64,000 bases of DNA from Apostichopus japonicus (Eukaryota > Echinodermata > Holothuroidea > Aspidochirotida > Stichopodidae), in contig NC_092563.1 of NCBI RefSeq assembly GCF_037975245.1, positions 23,282,960 through 23,346,959 of the forward strand, given 5' to 3'. Shown in pieces: positions 10,997 to 22,337 of the stretch; within the stretch, counting starts at the first letter, position 1, and every line of letters begins with the position of its first letter. Made by a program: the position numbers and the translations under genes. A model generated the notes under the pieces. The model did no database searches. It was not told the DNA's origin and saw nothing but the letters and a program-made list of their open reading frames with translations.

Positions 10997-12062
10997 GTTT
11001 CTTTGCATTCTTAACATGTCATACTGTATATAACACTTATTCTGGTATTTTCTGTGCGATGTCCCTACCATCAGGTTATTCCTTAATACTTGTGCAGCCA
11101 ATTGACCCAAGCTACAGTATATTATAGAACAAGTTCGTTGACGCTGCAGTTAAATAACAAAATTTATTTCCATAGGGGCCGCTGAGAAAATTGCATTGGT
11201 CAGTTACTGCAGCCAATAACATGTATTTTTTAGCTTAAGAAACCCAGGCTCGGACCTGTTAAGAATCAAGTTAATTAAATCTTCTATTTAGAGAGATAAT
11301 AGCTTTAATGACCATCTAATATATTTAATTTTCTTGTGCAAGGAGGTAGGATTTTCCTTCTTCTTAAATTCTTTCTTTTTCTTCGTCCAGCTGCCCAAAT
11401 TACCTGACTTCATCAAGTTAAATGTCAGAAACCTCCTCAGGGTGATATATAATCACACTGGAATACTGTAATGTACTGAAATTGTTTTGAGCTGTAGTCC
11501 ACAATATTTATGGAAATTGATTTGTTTTCCCTCTAAATCTTTATGCTTTTATTTTTTTGACAGTGTACAACACATTTAAGCAGGCGGAGTGTAGCACATC
11601 TCTGTGTCATCAATGGATCATTGAACCCCTTAGTGTATAAACCAGTGTAGATAAAATGCTTTTGTCCTTTCCTTGCCCTTTACTTTTTCGTAGTTCTTTC
11701 AAATTTCTTAGCATCATTCAAATGTCAGTTTGTATAAGTAGGGAAACTACATGATTTGGCCCTAGAGGTATCACAGGACTTTTATGTAAGGGTAACAAGA
11801 AAAGTAGATGATACCAGCGATCATTTACATCCTCTCAAAACCACAAAAGATGAAAGAAATTAATAAGAGAGAATGGCCAAGTCAGTTATTAATCGATTAT
11901 TGCATTCATGCACAATGGATACTTGTCCAGACCTATACCTATGTATGTAATTGTTAACAATATCTTAGAACATATTTGAGAGAACTTGTTGTCTTAATCC
12001 TAACAATTATTCCCAAAGATCATCAGGATTGGATTATTTTCTTTCCCATGGCCTATTTTAGA
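10997..12062. other. Noncoding DNA, nothing recognised
   Basis: No supported frame, RNA or repeat was seen. Confidence 0.5.
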
Positions 12063-12150
12063 CTGAATATTCATGATTGAATATTCATGATTTCAATATT
12101 CATAAGTTTGAATATTCATAAGTTTGAATATTCATAAGTTTGAATATATT
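12063..12150. repeat. 16-bp tandem repeat GAATATTCATAAGTTT
   Basis: Five to six units; the last three are near-identical GAATATTCATAAGTTT and the first two carry CATGAT instead of CATAAG. Each contains the palindrome GAATATTC. The same word occurs in the minisatellite at 1974-2105, but unit length differs. Confidence 0.8.
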
Positions 12151-12204
12151 ATACATGAATGATTGCTAGTTTACCACACAGCCAGTTAGGACAACGTTCC
12201 AACA

Positions 12205-12348
12205 CTATCATACCACTCTATACTAGTCTTCTAATATTATGCTTCAAAGCAGTCACACTGGCAATATGAATAGTTCCTATTCTTTTATCTGATAGAAACA
12301 GAATATATTCATACTGATCATACTGTCAGTACGAGTGCTTCGAAGCAT
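12205..12348. mobile_element. Hairpin (MITE-like) repeat, copy 2, with both ends
   Basis: The core from ATGCTTCAAAGCA at 12239 to GCTTCGAAGCAT at 12348 has complementary ends and inner arms (CACTGGCAATATGAA against the right-hand ATTCATACTGATCATACTGTCAG), so the element can fold almost end to end. It matches 4790-4904, including about 30 bases upstream. No protein is encoded and no clear target-site duplication could be assigned. Confidence 0.6.
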
Positions 12349-14432
12349 GTCATGGAAGTATTATTATAAATAAGAAATTGTCCCAATTGGTTGTTTATTA
12401 CCACCTTATTATCATCAGTTATCTTTTAAATTTAAGGGTCTACCTCAAAGGAAAATGTGCTTCAATGAACAAAATACATCTCCTTCACATTCATGTCACT
12501 AAAATAGGAGTATTTCCTGCAAATATTTACATATGAGCAAATACGTGGATATTTGTTGTTTTGATACCCCTTAGTGTCTTTAATGTAGGCCATGCAGAGA
12601 CAGTTGTTTATTACTCTTATTGGTCATAGTACCTCCATCTGCTGGTACAATGTCAGATTGTTTGTTCTCTTCCTGGAATCAATTCAATGAAATCATTTTT
12701 TTTACTTTACGATCATTCGATACGTTAGTGTGTGTCTAAACAATAAAGCAATCTTTGTTTTCATCTGTTTTCTTTTTCTTCGTTGAGCATTTGGACAGAA
12801 CAAATAAGTACTTAAATTTCTAAAATTAGCTGCCCTTAGTTTCATTAAGTTGAAATTAAATTTGACAGAGTAAAGCATGCAAGCTCAACGTCTGTTTTTT
12901 TTATAGGTGGTTTCCGGGAGCAAAGAACTTAGGAATTATTAGCAGCAACTACAGATAAAGGTGGCTGTGGTTGAAATCACACACCCAATTAGTTGCTAAA
13001 CTTTGTTGCTAGGCGATTAAGATGATCATTGGTCAATGGGTAATGTCATTTAGTAATTCAAAATGTTCGATGCAGTCTTTGGCTGATATTACCATGTAGT
13101 CCCTTAAACATTAAAAATAATGTGTGTATCGAAAAATATCTGACACATACAAATTTCTTTTTGAATCTTGGTCAGATTCTTTCGACAGAGCCCAGCTCGA
13201 TCTTCCCTGTCATATTGACCAATCAGCAATTCACAATTTGAGCAGACTACTTTCTTAATGCACATGTCTGCCTTCCGTTGTAATGGGAAAACTACTTCAG
13301 TTATTAGCTGAAGGTGTTTTTTTTTTATCAAAGGTTCTACCATCTGGTGGTAACACACTCTGCGGGGAATAATGTCAATGTTCACATTTTAGTATGTCAA
13401 GCAAGTCTCGATGTCCACAAAATTTGTTTCTCACGCAAATAAAAGAAACTAGTACAGTTCTTTTACACCAAACCTGCTATCTAAACATTTGCTTTTGTGT
13501 AGCATATTTTGTGGACTTTGCGTAACTTTTGGCTTTGCAATATTACTCCCTGATTACTCAGTACTTAAAGGAAAACAATAGCCTACTGAGTTACCTAAAT
13601 TTGTCTCCCAACGGCACACACCAGGAACGATGACCATCATTCATCACAATTTGCTGTGATGATGTTTTATATCCATTCTGCAGATTGCCCGAATTGCATT
13701 CGCAAAATATCACCAATTTTGAACAAATTCACGTCACAATCGTACAAAATCTTTTGAGGATGATGTGATTTCAACCTACAGAGGTTGGAGAGAACTAATT
13801 AGCCTGCAGTGCTTTTAAGCAATCATTTCTGACACGGTTATATCCCCCTTTAATACTTGGATGTAATATTTAATAAACTTACTCGATCTTCAATGAAGTC
13901 AATGGAGTCCATCCAAAACTTCATCGTTTTTTTTCGTATTCCTCTATCAGAGGCCGTTTGGAATGTAATGAAAAATTGGTTATTTGAATCATACATCAAA
14001 CTGGATCTGCTCGTATGGCAGGTCATATCCTAGAAGTTTTATCCTCATCTTGGGCTTGAACGAGAGTTTAATATCGTCCAGGGAATCACATGGTCACAAG
14101 TTGTAAGTGATGATCTGTAACTGTGTGCCTCACGTACAGAAGTCAAAGTTTAGGGAATTTCTCTGACAGACAATGTGCCATATGGTTGAAAGTGACTAAC
14201 GCCATAGAGGTGTATACCATGAACCATCTAGTAACGGAAAAACAGCCCGTTATAGAAGTTGATATTTTGACAAATTCTAATACAAGTAGAAGATTTAAAT
14301 TTTGTGTTATAGGCTAAGAGGACATTGACATGCTAAAACTGTCAATTGTGCATCATATATAGGTTAACTGGATGGAGTTTGCAAAAAAGTAATTCAGCAA
14401 TTCTAAATGAACTTAATTGTGACTTGTTAGTC
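12349..14432. other. Noncoding DNA, nothing recognised
   Basis: Unique sequence without a supported gene. The minus-strand frame 13104-13385 (93 codons) has a Cys-containing stretch but no recognisable domain, and no splice signals support it. The frame 14123-14317 is likewise featureless. Confidence 0.45.
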
Positions 14433-14517
14433 CATACTTGAGCTTGCCACATACTTGAGCTTGCCACATACTTGAGCATGCCACATGCTTGAGCTTGCCT
14501 CATACTTTAGCTTGTCA
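14433..14517. repeat. 17-bp minisatellite, five units
   Basis: Five units of CATACTTGAGCTTGCCA, the first two identical, the third with one substitution and the last two progressively diverged toward the right end. The polar divergence suggests recent duplication at the left edge. Confidence 0.9.
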
Positions 14518-15975
14518 CATATTTCTTAACTCACCCTCATTGATATTTACCCTTACTCATACTGTGTCTGAATGTATAAAAAATAGAAACTAAGTAAAAA
14601 CATTTCGAAGAAAGGTGACAGGATTATACGAATGTAGGCTAATATGACTAGGGTTAACAATGAAGCTCCAAAAGATAAACTAACTTGTGCATGGCAGCAG
14701 TGCAAACTAACTTTTTGTGAGGGGGATGGGAGGGGGATGGGGGCAGGAAATAAGATGTTAAGTCACCCAGGGGAGGGGTGTCTGCTCACATGTGAGAATT
14801 GTTTTTAAAGTGTATGGTGCCTAGATTCAATTTATGTCATATTTTACACTTTTTGAAACAGTGTCGAAGAAGTTTTGCCTGTTAAGGTTGAACCCCATAG
14901 GGTGTATATGTTATATATACTGAACAATTGGATTTTTATAGTCTGCCAGTGACTTTTTTTTCTATTGGGGGGTGGGGGTGAGGGGGCTAATGGTCTTGCC
15001 CCTGGTGCACCGTGCCTGGCAGATTAGGATGCAAGATAGTAGCAAGTTGTAGAGAAACAATACATAGAAAGAGCTAGGTCATAGGGTAGTTACAAGTCTG
15101 TAGAAACATTACATCCTTTGTTACAGAAGATAACATAAATATGACAAGGTTACGAAAAACTAATTACATGTCATAGGCCAGTAGTGAAGAATCCTTTTTA
15201 TATTTTGATAATTTTTGATTATTGTGATTTAATTTGATATTCCCCCTTCAAGTGGCGGGATATGACATAAGGAACGATCAAGCGAAAGTGGAAATTTTGC
15301 CTTTAGGTAACAACAAGCAACAAATATTGATATTTTCAGCCCTTTCTTCCTCCTAACATGAAGCTGACTTTTTTTTACAACTTAATTCAAGCAAGACACA
15401 ACGAAGAACATGTTCTCGTCATTCGTTGTTTGAATTCCCATCGCTGTAGCCATGAATTTTCAGAGATCTTGTTTTCTTTTGCTTCAGAGAACCCCCAGCC
15501 TGTGTTTCTTCATTAACAAGCAATAAAAACTTGTTCACGATTCGATTGAAATCAATTTGCCTGAGGCACATGACTGCTAGCGAGGTTGATCGAACTTGTC
15601 ATTGGCTCTTACAAATGTAATTGTTTTTTTCCCCCCCCATCGCCATCCAGCAGATGCACATAATCTTGAACGGATCTTTTGACCTTTTGAACATTTACTT
15701 CCATATCCAAACCCCTCCCCCCTCCCACCCCCGAATAAAAAATAAATAAAATAGGTACCAAATGGACCACAGTTTTTTGTTTCGGTTCTTGCAGGGGTCA
15801 TTAAAAGAAATGATATTTTGTTTCTAACAATTAATGTCTATACATAGATTTTTCTTTAACATATGTATGAAGTATGTTACACCAACTTTAGATAAGTATG
15901 CTGAGATAAAAAGGTGCAGTAAATTTTTTTTACAGTCCACCTGAAAGAACTAGATAGTCATCTGAATAGAGGAGT
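14518..15975. other. Noncoding DNA with G-rich and C-rich tracts
   Basis: G-rich tracts (GGGGGATGGGAGGGGGATGG type) lie at about 14720-14740 and 14968-14990, and C runs at 15633 and 15715-15730. No gene was seen; the minus-strand frame 15577-15801 is a low-complexity Gly-rich translation of C-rich DNA. Confidence 0.5.
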
Positions 15976-16165
15976 TCTGAATTTACTTTGCTCCTAGCTT
16001 AACAGTCTCCCCACAACCTTAGCACTCTCCTTATACCATGCCTGAGTGAACATGGTTACATGTTTAGCACTGCACTCCCACTGCAACTGGTCACTTCTGG
16101 TTGAAGCCCCTAGTTCTTTCTCATTCTACCATCCTAAGTGTTTGGAAGTGTTTTCTTTTTTTTTT
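15976..16165. mobile_element. Half of a long-arm hairpin element (related to 31788-32097)
   Basis: TGAATTTACTTTGCTCC followed by CAGTCTCCCCACAACCTTAG matches the left end of the hairpin at 31788 onward. The continuation through CATTCTACCATCCTAAGTGT matches the reverse complement of that element's right half and loop (around 31965-32000). This copy therefore has one arm and part of the loop, without the second arm, and is clearly more diverged. It is noncoding. Confidence 0.6.
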
Positions 16166-16546
16166 GGCGGACTGGATCTTCCTTTGGAAACGACACTATA
16201 CGACTGTGCTACTGAAACATTTTTGCAATACTTTTGATATTGGTTCTAAAAGATAGTTCTAAGCTGCATGGGAACCTGTATAGTAAGAATACCCTTTTTG
16301 TCTTTTTTTTAAAGGTTTTTGCCAAATTTTCCACAATGCTTCAGACTACTTTCATTTGACTTTCATACTGCAGTAATGCTACAATGTTACCATATGGATA
16401 CAGTCTTTTTGATACCACTTCTTCCCACTTATATCAGAATTCTGTGAATACCTCCGTCGTTACGAAATAATTTAAATAATATCTGTTTCAGAGAAGAGCT
16501 GTTCTTCCCATGGAATATTTTGTCTGTAAATGTTAGATAATTCACG
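16166..16546. other. Noncoding DNA, nothing recognised
   Basis: Ordinary sequence with short T runs. No feature is supported. Confidence 0.5.
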
Positions 16547-16560
16547 GTTGCCATGGCAAC
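16547..16560. promoter_or_regulatory. Perfect palindromic RFX X-box
   Basis: GTTGCCATGGCAAC at these positions is an exact 14-bp palindrome and matches the symmetrical X-box bound by RFX winged-helix factors, which in animals control ciliary and some immune genes (known). Whether it is used here is inference; no exon is visible nearby. Confidence 0.45.
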
Positions 16561-16997
16561 ATGCAGACATCTCTTTTAGCTATCGCATGTTACATTATCT
16601 TCTCTTCCGCCATTGATTATTAAAGTAAATCCCTTCCCTGTTTGTCAAAAATTATTAGAACTTGTTATTGGAAAGAGAAATTGGAAGTTGACCTACAGTA
16701 GGATATTTCTTAGGATGGTTACAGGCATTATTTGGCATTTTTAAGTATTGATGTACAGGTCTAACATCCTAAGTCAGATACTCCTGGTTAGTCACAAATA
16801 TCTTGTTTTTGGAGCGTATTCTTGAGATTAATCAATGTCGGTGGTACGACAGTGATTGTATTTATTGTTACTCATATATTACCTCTACTTTATGTGTTTC
16901 ATTTGTGTTTGTGAAGAATTTATGAGCCTATCAACTTTTTTTCTATGTTGTACAGAGGTTTCATTAGAAATGTATCAATTGAAGGAGACCCTCTAAG

Positions 16998-17002
<5 letters not shown>
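16561..17002. other. Noncoding DNA, nothing recognised
   Basis: No frame, RNA gene or repeat was seen. Confidence 0.5.
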
Positions 17003-17073
<71 letters not shown>

Positions 17074-17105
17074 ATATATATTTAAACATATATATATATA
17101 TATAT
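17003..17105. repeat. (TA)n microsatellite
   Basis: About 70 bases of uninterrupted TA followed by TA with AAACA interruptions. Confidence 0.9.
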
Positions 17106-17972
17106 GTCATTATATATAGTGATCTCTCACTGATTTATTACCTGTACAATGTGGTGTTATACATAATTCATTCTCCAGGACAGATAATTCACATCCTAAC
17201 TATGGCAGGACTTTCTGCTATCGTTGTCAGCGATGAAGCCCCCCGACTTACGTCAATCTTAGTCTTTATTTGATTATTCAGGTTTGATGGGATGGGAGAA
17301 CCAGATTTGTTATTAGGTGAAGTAGATATTAGACTGAAAATGTTTTGTCAAATACAATGACGAGCATAAAGTAGGGGGACATACGGTGTGCATGTGTCTT
17401 TCCTTACCTAATTATTCCAATATCATTGAAATTAGCTGAGGCAGGTCAAAGTTTATATAAGAAATTTGAAAAATCAATAGTGATATTACACATGTACAAG
17501 TACAAACAATGACTGCAGTTGATAGTTGGTAGCATTTTCAAAGAGAAATCGTTATATAATTATTGACGTACAAAAATATAAAAAAATGCAGAATGTTGAC
17601 TCTCAAAAAGCTTATAATATGAGCTACTCTTTGGAACGGATTAAAATTATAGTAAGTTTGTAAATAAATGATTTATGAATATAACAGTCTTGTTATTTCC
17701 AACTGTTTTCATTTGTAAGTTGTTTGCGATTGATTACTGATTGTTTAATGGAAGGGAAAGTACCCTCAGTTTCCTGAATACATGCTTGGTCATTCAATTG
17801 TTTCATAAACGTTTTTTTTGGGTAAATGATTAAGTTCCTGGTAGAACTATCTTGTATTATAACGAACATTTATTAGGACCTACAGTGAAGGATTTTGAAA
17901 CTTGAAATCTCTATGTATGGTTGTTGTTATGTTAACATAGTTGTTGTAAACACAGTTGTTGTTATGTTAGAT

Positions 17973-17974
<2 letters not shown>
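17106..17974. other. Noncoding DNA, nothing recognised
   Basis: Unique AT-rich sequence. A short repeat TTGTTGTTATGTTA occurs near 17920-17970, just before the next TA array. Confidence 0.5.
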
Positions 17975-18043
<69 letters not shown>

Positions 18044-18205
18044 GTGTGTGTGTGTATAGATACATAGATATATATATATATGTGTATATATATATATATA
18101 TGTGTGTATATATATATATATATTCTTGTGATACTCTTTGGATATATATATATATGTTTATAATATATATATATATATATATATATTCTTGTGATACTCT
18201 TTGGA
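17975..18205. repeat. Compound (TA)n/(TG)n array with a duplicated 63-bp segment
   Basis: (TA)n, (TG)n and CATAGATA variants, with the unique phrase ATTCTTGTGATACTCTTTGG appearing twice, at 18122 and 18185 (period 63). As at 7338-7407, non-TA sequence was duplicated together with TA tract. The frame 18046-18228 is an artefact. Confidence 0.85.
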
Positions 18206-21200
18206 AAGTTTGGTTACTCTTTTGTTAGTTTCTAAACAATTCGGACCGTTCAGGTATGCCCCAGAAAAATTAATTCTATAAATGTTTGCACTCTTCCGAG
18301 ATCTGATCTGGATTTAAGGAGAAACAGCATTTATTGTTAATACATGTACTTAGTACTTTTTGAGCAATAATATAACATTTACACAGTGATTTAATTTTTG
18401 AGTGTTAAAACGTCTGCAGTTTTGGTCCCAAACTTTTAGCATACTAAGAACTGCTAAAACTTTCCAAACATGGGATTTCTGCCATTTCCGACTATTTTAA
18501 ATTTCATCACAGTTATCACAGAGAATGTTCAAGTAATTGACATGAAGTGTTTCAGCTTGATTTGAAATGTTAGTTGTAGAAACAGATATTGATGTTGAGC
18601 ATGAGTGCCCATTCTTTAATTGACTTTCTAGCCTATTTGGGGACGATAGGGATTACCTTTAATGCATGTTTGATCAGCTTTACAATTCAGAGAGATCTGA
18701 AACTGCACAGCAGATCTGGATTTCAAAGCATCTGTGTTTCGAAAAGTGGTCTCTGCTGGGATTTTCTCCAAGTTCGATATCAGAACCAACTGGTGTATTT
18801 CTTTCTCCTACCTTTCTCCACTCTACTTACCGTCTCCTTCCCAACCGTCTTTACCTTTAATGTTTCAGCGCTGCACATACCACTTAATTCTTACATCTAG
18901 AGCACAAAACTCTTCTTTTTTCCTCATAACACAATTCAGAAGTTGATGTTCTTCACACAGTTTCGGGAGATGGCAAATATTGGAGATTTGATTTTGGAGT
19001 GTCATGTTTAACTCGTAGCACTATAGTATAGTCTATCGGGATCGATTGTAAAAGAGGCCCTGGCAGATAAAAAAGGAGAAAAGAGAAGAAGAAAAAAATT
19101 GGTCTGGTCGTATCAGTTTCCCTTAAAAACCTGACATTGTAAACCAAACCGATTTCACCAGCTCTACGTCTCACGATTCTGTAACTACACCTGAAGCTGT
19201 ACTGTAAAATACTTTATTCCACAGCCACACTATTTTTTTATTAGACGTTCAACATGTTGTAGCACGTAGGTATAAATGCTACGTAATATTTTTTTCGTAT
19301 TAAAACAGACATCATTGTAACATTAACATGACATGGAGATGGTTTCTGCAATGCAACATCAATGACAATATGTGCGGTACGTTTTGTTCCTTTTAAGAAC
19401 AATGCATGGCTTTGATTAATGTTTTATGGGGATTTTTTTCCCCCCCTGTACCAGTGAGGGGGAATGCACTTTTTACCCAGTGACGTATTTAATAAGTAGA
19501 AAAAGAAAGTCTGTAATTAGTCCTTATCCACGGAATGTCAGAATGGTCTTTGCCATATAGCAAGATAGGTTACTGTGGTGATCAAGCCATGCATACTTCC
19601 TGTAATTATAATTAACTCATCATGCACACATGATAAAGTTTTTAAAAATAATACAATATCAGGATATGAAGCATTACGACTGCTTTTATCAACCCGTCTG
19701 CTAAATGTTTGGACTATTTAAACCTTAAAAAACGAAAGCAGAAAGGCAAGAACAGGAAACGACCGCTAGACTCTTAAAATAGATTTCGAACGATGAACAT
19801 TGGTCATCTTCTGTGGATGAAAGTTGAAGTAATATAATAGATAGAAATAGAGGGACCTGGGGAGGTGGGGGATAAGGGGGATTTGGAAACCAGGAAAAAG
19901 GGGGTGGGGCGTTGGGAGGTAGAGTTCACTATGCCCACTGGAATGCAGCTGAAGAAAGCAATGCAGTACATATGAATAAAGCACTATTTGTAAAGTTAAC
20001 AACATGAATTTTAGCCTACTAAGTTCTTACTCCCATGTTAATAGTAATAGTATGCAATAAACGAATAGACTTTATTTCTTCAATAAGCTTGCATGTCTTC
20101 TTCTATCGGGGAACGTGATACCACGATTTCTTCCAAATGGAATATTTAGTACCTTTGCAAGTTACTGAGTTGCGTAAAACCCTTTAAATTTGTTTCAAAA
20201 CTTCCAACGAAGATCATGTAGATTTTGCATTTCAGTTGACCGTCAGTTGTTTTTATACAACCGAATAACATCAAGTACTAGACTATTCATCTACCTGTAT
20301 ATAGTTTGGTCAATTATCGTTATTCAAGTGAGAATGTAGGACGTAAGCATATGTACATATTTAGGGTCTCCTACACTTTATTCTTGTATTTGCTTTAACC
20401 TTGCATTAGTATACCACCTTAAAGTTTAGACCTTCAATATAAACTGACCAATGCATGTGCAGATGATCAACTTTGTGAATATGATTCACAAAATACATTG
20501 AGACTTCACTGACCATCAAGGTCGTCGTCGTTGTCGATGTGGTTTAATAAATTAATATGATCCCGATATATGATAGTTATAAGTCACAGATGTCTTCGTT
20601 GCATTTCCTCTAGGGCGAATCCTCTCAAATTACATCCCAAATGTTTTTAATACTGGACATCTCATTCACTGGGTCAACGGACCATTGATTTAGTGACATA
20701 ATCAATTTCTTCAGTCAATACGTCTGGGAGAGGATTCATTAGGGGAAAACAATTGTTTTAACCTCCAGATGCTGGGTCCAGGCACTATGTATATATATCT
20801 ATAGAATCAAGGCAAAGTTGTGATTGTGTGTCAGATATTCTCGGTATATAGTGATAGAAAAATATATATATATGTATAAAAAAAAAATATGCTGTTATAG
20901 CTGATAATGAATCTAATTATGAAATGGCATCATGTACCTATCATAGGTATTCGTTCCCCCAATCACGGTTATTAAGGCATCCGAAACGCCACAAACAGAG
21001 TAAGAGCTTGTCGTAACAATTTCTTCTCTGTAGCTGTGGTTGAGGTTGATATTTTTTGAAGGAAATTTCATTCTCAGACGTGACATGATTTTCAACTGTA
21101 CAGACTGATTGGAATTCTTTAGTGTTAAATTGACTGAGTCTTGGTGTGTCGGTGAACCTTGCAGTAGGTTTCACAAGGAATGTTTCATTTGACACATGTA

Positions 21201-21698
21201 TCCACAGACCGTTCAGTGACTTCTGGAAACTGTATGCCAGAGATATGTAAATGTAGGACAAAAAATATCATCTTCCCGACTTGAGGGTCAGGTCATATCG
21301 CAAACTCGTGTCGCTAGCTCGTAGCGGTCCGACATAGATTGAGGCGTGGACTTTGGAAACAAACAAACAGAGACAAAAAACAGACGATAATCGAAACTAT
21401 TTAAACCCTAGTTTGCTAGCATTATACAATTGAATGAGAACTATAGGAATGGGAAACTTTGAGTAAACTTTTTTATCAAATTACTGTAGTGTGACAGATG
21501 CCTGAGAAAGTCACTTATGAATGAGAGTTCAGTTTATGTGTCTGTTTATCATACAGCAATGCAAACTGTTGTTGACATGTACGGGGCATTGTGGAGCAAT
21601 GAGGGGGGCATCAACAGAGGGTAGGAGCAACTGAGGTGTGGCTCTGAGCTTAGTAGAGATAACAACAGGTGTCTTACTACTGTAACACTTCATCTAAT
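18206..21698. other. Noncoding DNA, nothing firmly recognised
   Basis: Several overlapping frames of 60-106 codons (18589-18946, minus 18953-19174, minus 19766-20005, minus 20913-21261) are open, but none has a recognisable domain or codon bias by eye, and all overlap others in different frames. A (TCG) patch lies at about 20521-20535. A higher-GC unique patch spans 21260-21360. Confidence 0.4.
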
Positions 21699-21794
21699 GG
21701 AAATTCTTTATACAAAGGAAAGAAACTGAATTAGAGGCAGGGTCACTTTTTAAGGTTCTCTCTCTGACAACCAGGTCACTGAGATCGGTTGTCC
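21699..21794 (+). repeat. Left copy of a 96-bp direct duplication flanking a polypyrimidine array
   Basis: Starts GGAAATTCTTTATACAAAGG and ends GATCGGTTGTCC. It is nearly identical, with very few substitutions, to 22242-22337 in the same orientation. The short word GAGCTTAGTAGAGATA also occurs on both sides (about 21647 and 22174). Confidence 0.85.
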
Positions 21795-22173
21795 ATTTCT
21801 CTCCCTCCCCATCTTTAACCTATCTTTGCCCTCCCCTTCTCATCTCTTCCTCCTCCTCCTTACCTCTCTCCTTACCTCCCTCCTTACCTCCCTCCTTCCC
21901 CTCTCCTTCCCCTTCCCACTTTTCTTCATCCCCTCCCAATTTCTCTACTTTTATACCTGTCTCCTCCATGTCTCTCTCCTCTCCCTCCCTACCTCTCCCC
22001 TTCCTCTCTCCATTTCTCTCCTTCCCCTTCCCACTTATGTTCTTCCCCTTTCAATTTCTCTACTTTTACCTGTCTCCTCCATATCTCTCTCCTCCCCCTC
22101 CTTACCTCCCCTCCTTCCTCTCTCCATTTCTCTCCTTCCCTTCCTTCTTATTTTCTTCTCCTTTTCAATTTCT
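21795..22173 (+). repeat. Polypyrimidine array, about 115-bp units (copy 1)
   Basis: Almost pure C+T on the plus strand. An internal landmark CAATTTCTCTACTTTTA recurs at about 21937 and 22052, and CAATTTCTCT at 22166, giving a period of about 115 bp. The array begins with CATCTTTAACCTATCTTTGC, which has a close match at the start of the array at 29264-29818. Frames 21826-22272 and 21968-22177 translate to Leu/Pro/Ser/Phe low complexity and are not genes. Confidence 0.8.
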
Positions 22174-22241
22174 CTGAGCTTAGTAGAGATAGTCTTCTGT
22201 GTATTTAAATGTGTACTAACAATTTGTCTGAATAATCTGTT

Positions 22242-22337
22242 GGAAATTCTTTATACAAAGGAAAGAAACTGATTTAGAGGCAGGGTCACTTTTTAAGGTT
22301 CTCTCTTTGACAACCAGGTCACTGAGATCGGTTGTCC
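22242..22337 (+). repeat. Right copy of the 96-bp direct duplication
   Basis: Partner of 21699-21794. After GGTTGTCC this copy continues into unique sequence (GAACAGCAAAACTTGG) where the left copy continues into the polypyrimidine array. Confidence 0.85.

Noticed and set aside
21826-22272. A 148-codon open frame on the plus strand
   Set aside because: It lies in a C+T repeat array and translates to Leu/Pro/Ser/Phe low complexity; other phases are open as well.
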